64,000 bases of DNA from Paenibacillus macquariensis. Its GTDB lineage: Bacteria > Bacillota > Bacilli > Paenibacillales > Paenibacillaceae. Where the stretch lies: NCBI RefSeq assembly GCF_900156375.1, contig NZ_FTNK01000006.1, forward strand, positions 1 to 64,000, given 5' to 3'. The translations under genes and the position numbers were made by a program. This document shows, one piece after another, positions 62,389 through 64,000 of this stretch (positions are counted from its first letter, which is position 1; every line of letters starts with the position of its first letter). The notes beneath the pieces were generated by a model. It saw only the letters and a list, made by a program, of their open reading frames with translations, was not told the DNA's origin and ran no database searches.

Positions 62389-64000
62389 TTAGTAAGCTGA
62401 ATACTTGACAACATTCCTTATCGCAGCCCAGATATCAAGGCTTTCAGCTCCCATGTACCAATACCCATATCCCGCAATACCTTTGTTTGCAGCCATATGA
62501 GCCTTAATAGAAAGTGAGCGAGAATCTTCCGCCCAAATGCTATGTTTGATCCCTAATTTTGAATACGTTGCTATATATTGAGCGGTTGTATCGTTCCATG
62601 AGAGCTTTGCGTTCATGGCACTAATCCGTTGATTCTGTCGTAATAACGATAATTCTTCAGATACGATACCCTTTGGAGTATCAGACCAATCACGTGTATA
62701 GAACGGCAGTGCCATAATCACTTTTTTGGAAGGTACAGAAAGGATCAATTTGTTCAAAGCTTTTTCTACCCATGGAAGTGAAGACACAGATCCAGCTTTC
62801 GGAGATGTTGACCAATGCTCATCATAACTCATCAGGACAACATAATCTGCGGATTTCCCGAGCTTCTCATAATCGAACCCATCCGTCCAATCTGTCCCTA
62901 AATCGGGAGATACATCAATAGATAGCACGGCACCTATCTTGTGTAATTCATTGGATAACGTAGAGATAAAGGCTGTTAGATTGTCACGATCCACTGGATC
63001 CACATCTTCAAAATCGACATTAATGCCAGCCAACTTATATTGTTGAACATATCTAGTCAATTGTTGAATCACTTTATTCCTCGTTATTGAACTAGATAAT
63101 ATCGTATGTGTCAGTTCGGAATTCGAACGATTCCCAAGCATTGCCCATATCTTCTTGTTATGTTGTGATGCGTAAGTCATTAACTCTTTGTTGGAATTAT
63201 CCGATACCACACCGTTATTTTCTAAGTAGAACCACCTAGGCACCAATGTGTTAATGTTAGAAGATTTAACTTGATTGATAAATTGTGTAGTTGTGCTATC
63301 ATATTGCCAACCCATTTGAATAACAGAAGTCTGTTGACCCTTACTTACTTTAACTCCGAAAGGTGTATCGAGGATTCGAGATAGTACGACTGCGGTCTCT
63401 TCCCTCGTCATTGCATCATTCGGACGGAATTTATTCCCTTCCCCAGACATAATTGAATTCTTGTAAATGGTATATACATATGGAATAGCCCATGAAGCAA
63501 TTTTGTTTGAATCAACGAATGGAAGACTACTAGATGTAGACCCTGCCTTCATCTTCGTAGCTCTAACAATCAGCGCTGCTACTTCTTGACGACTGATCTG
63601 AATCTGTGGTTCGAATATCCCCGGGCGGACCCCATCTACAATACCTAAGTTCAACCCCGCTTGTATCCATCCATAATACCAGTCATTCTTCCCGACATCT
63701 GTAAAAGAAGAAATAGCGTTATCTACAGGTTCCAACTTTAATAATCTATCGATCATGGTAATGAATTCAGCCCGAGTCACAGGTTTCTTTGGGGAAAATG
63801 TGCGTGGCCCCGTACCAATAAGAATATTTAGACCAGCTAGCCGAACAATTTCCTTCTGAGCATAACTATTCGTAATATCGTCGAAAGGAAGTTTGTTACT
63901 TGCATTAGCTGCAAAGGTTGAAGGAATAGAAGTAACTAGGATAGATATCATTAATAACATTAGCGTACTAATCTTAAAGATAACTTTATGTAAGCCATTT
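62389..64000 (-). CDS. SLH-domain GH18 glycosidase, 5' end outside the window
   Basis: At least 536 codons. The frame stays open through base 64000 (residues NGLHKVIFKISTLMLL before the first ATG at 63960), and together these make a complete-looking signal peptide, so the true start lies beyond the edge. After the signal come three SLH motifs (FDDITNSYAQKEIVRLAGLN, FTDVGKNDWYYGWIQAGLN, FVDSNKIASWAIPYVYTIYK) that bind cell-wall polymer. Then comes a GH18 barrel with the catalytic motif reading AGINVDFEDVDPVD: the Glu of DFED fits the DxxDxDxE end. It is probably a spore- or wall-bound N-acetylglucosaminidase like YaaH. Confidence 0.9.
   Translation of the reverse strand, partial: NGLHKVIFKISTLMLLMISILVTSIPSTFAANASNKLPFDDITNSYAQKEIVRLAGLNILIGTGPRTFSPKKPVTRAEFITMIDRLLKLEPVDNAISSFTDVGKNDWYYGWIQAGLNLGIVDGVRPGIFEPQIQISRQEVAALIVRATKMKAGSTSSSLPFVDSNKIASWAIPYVYTIYKNSIMSGEGNKFRPNDAMTREETAVVLSRILDTPFGVKVSKGQQTSVIQMGWQYDSTTTQFINQVKSSNINTLVPRWFYLENNGVVSDNSNKELMTYASQHNKKIWAMLGNRSNSELTHTILSSSITRNKVIQQLTRYVQQYKLAGINVDFEDVDPVDRDNLTAFISTLSNELHKIGAVLSIDVSPDLGTDWTDGFDYEKLGKSADYVVLMSYDEHWSTSPKAGSVSSLPWVEKALNKLILSVPSKKVIMALPFYTRDWSDTPKGIVSEELSLLRQNQRISAMNAKLSWNDTTAQYIATYSKLGIKHSIWAEDSRSLSIKAHMAANKGIAGYGYWYMGAESLDIWAAIRNVVKYSAY

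Noticed and set aside
1..64000. CRISPR array, tRNA or rRNA genes
   Set aside because: No regularly spaced repeats with unique spacers and no tRNA or rRNA signature sequence noticed on either strand; the dispersed repeats are far apart and separated by genes.

Overview
The window looks like chromosomal DNA of a spore-forming, low-to-medium GC Firmicute, most likely Paenibacillus or a close relative. The evidence is a complete A-B-C spore germinant-receptor operon, a BshB2/YojF bacillithiol pair, an SLH-domain GH18 surface protein, futalosine-route menaquinone genes, strong AGGAGG-type ribosome binding sites, a CcpA-type cre site inside a sigma-A promoter, and AraC-type regulators next to glycosidases. 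I see no rRNA, tRNA, CRISPR array, integrase or intact insertion sequence.

Region 1 (1-11.7 kb) is accessory DNA: small, mostly minus-strand genes (GNAT, sugar acetyltransferase, MATE pump with a divergent AraC regulator, DinB, DUF805, an NmrA-like reductase with a membrane partner and MarR regulator, a DPDI-repeat secreted protein, an APH-type kinase). They are separated by a dispersed repeat built on CCCGTTAG, often followed by a hairpin. The repeats mostly lie just past the 3' ends of the genes, so the region resembles a gene-cassette array. Several members are broken: a frameshifted membrane protein and a headless Cys-rich protein.

Region 2 (11.9-31.4 kb) is a carbohydrate-use island. 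It holds two pairs of GPH-family sugar transporter plus glycosidase around a TetR regulator, a LacZ-like remnant, and an AraC regulator fused to a GH39 glycosidase that is cut by an in-frame TAA. It also holds a GH43 enzyme flanked by 14-bp direct repeats. Inside it sit a KstD-like flavoprotein, an MFS remnant and an AT-rich operon of XRE-cupin regulator, EutH and aminopeptidase P. A second palindromic repeat family (GGTACGGT-tc-ACCGTACC) recurs here.

Region 3 (31.4-40.9 kb) carries an ATPase, a flavin reductase, an alpha/beta hydrolase and a compact four-gene type III polyketide operon (synthase, methyltransferase, FAD oxidoreductase, MMPL exporter). mqnB-mqnD lies on its other side.

Region 4 (41-64 kb) is mostly housekeeping. 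It has an AI-2E-type transporter, fetAB with SPFH/NfeD, an orphan histidine kinase, a tldD/tldE pair whose tldD is frameshifted in a G7 tract, and a gerK-like operon. Then come a lactonase, NagZ-like GH3, bshB2/yojF, nitroreductase, DegV, a pentapeptide-repeat protein, methionine aminopeptidase, an EamA transporter and the 5'-incomplete SLH-GH18 gene running off the right edge.
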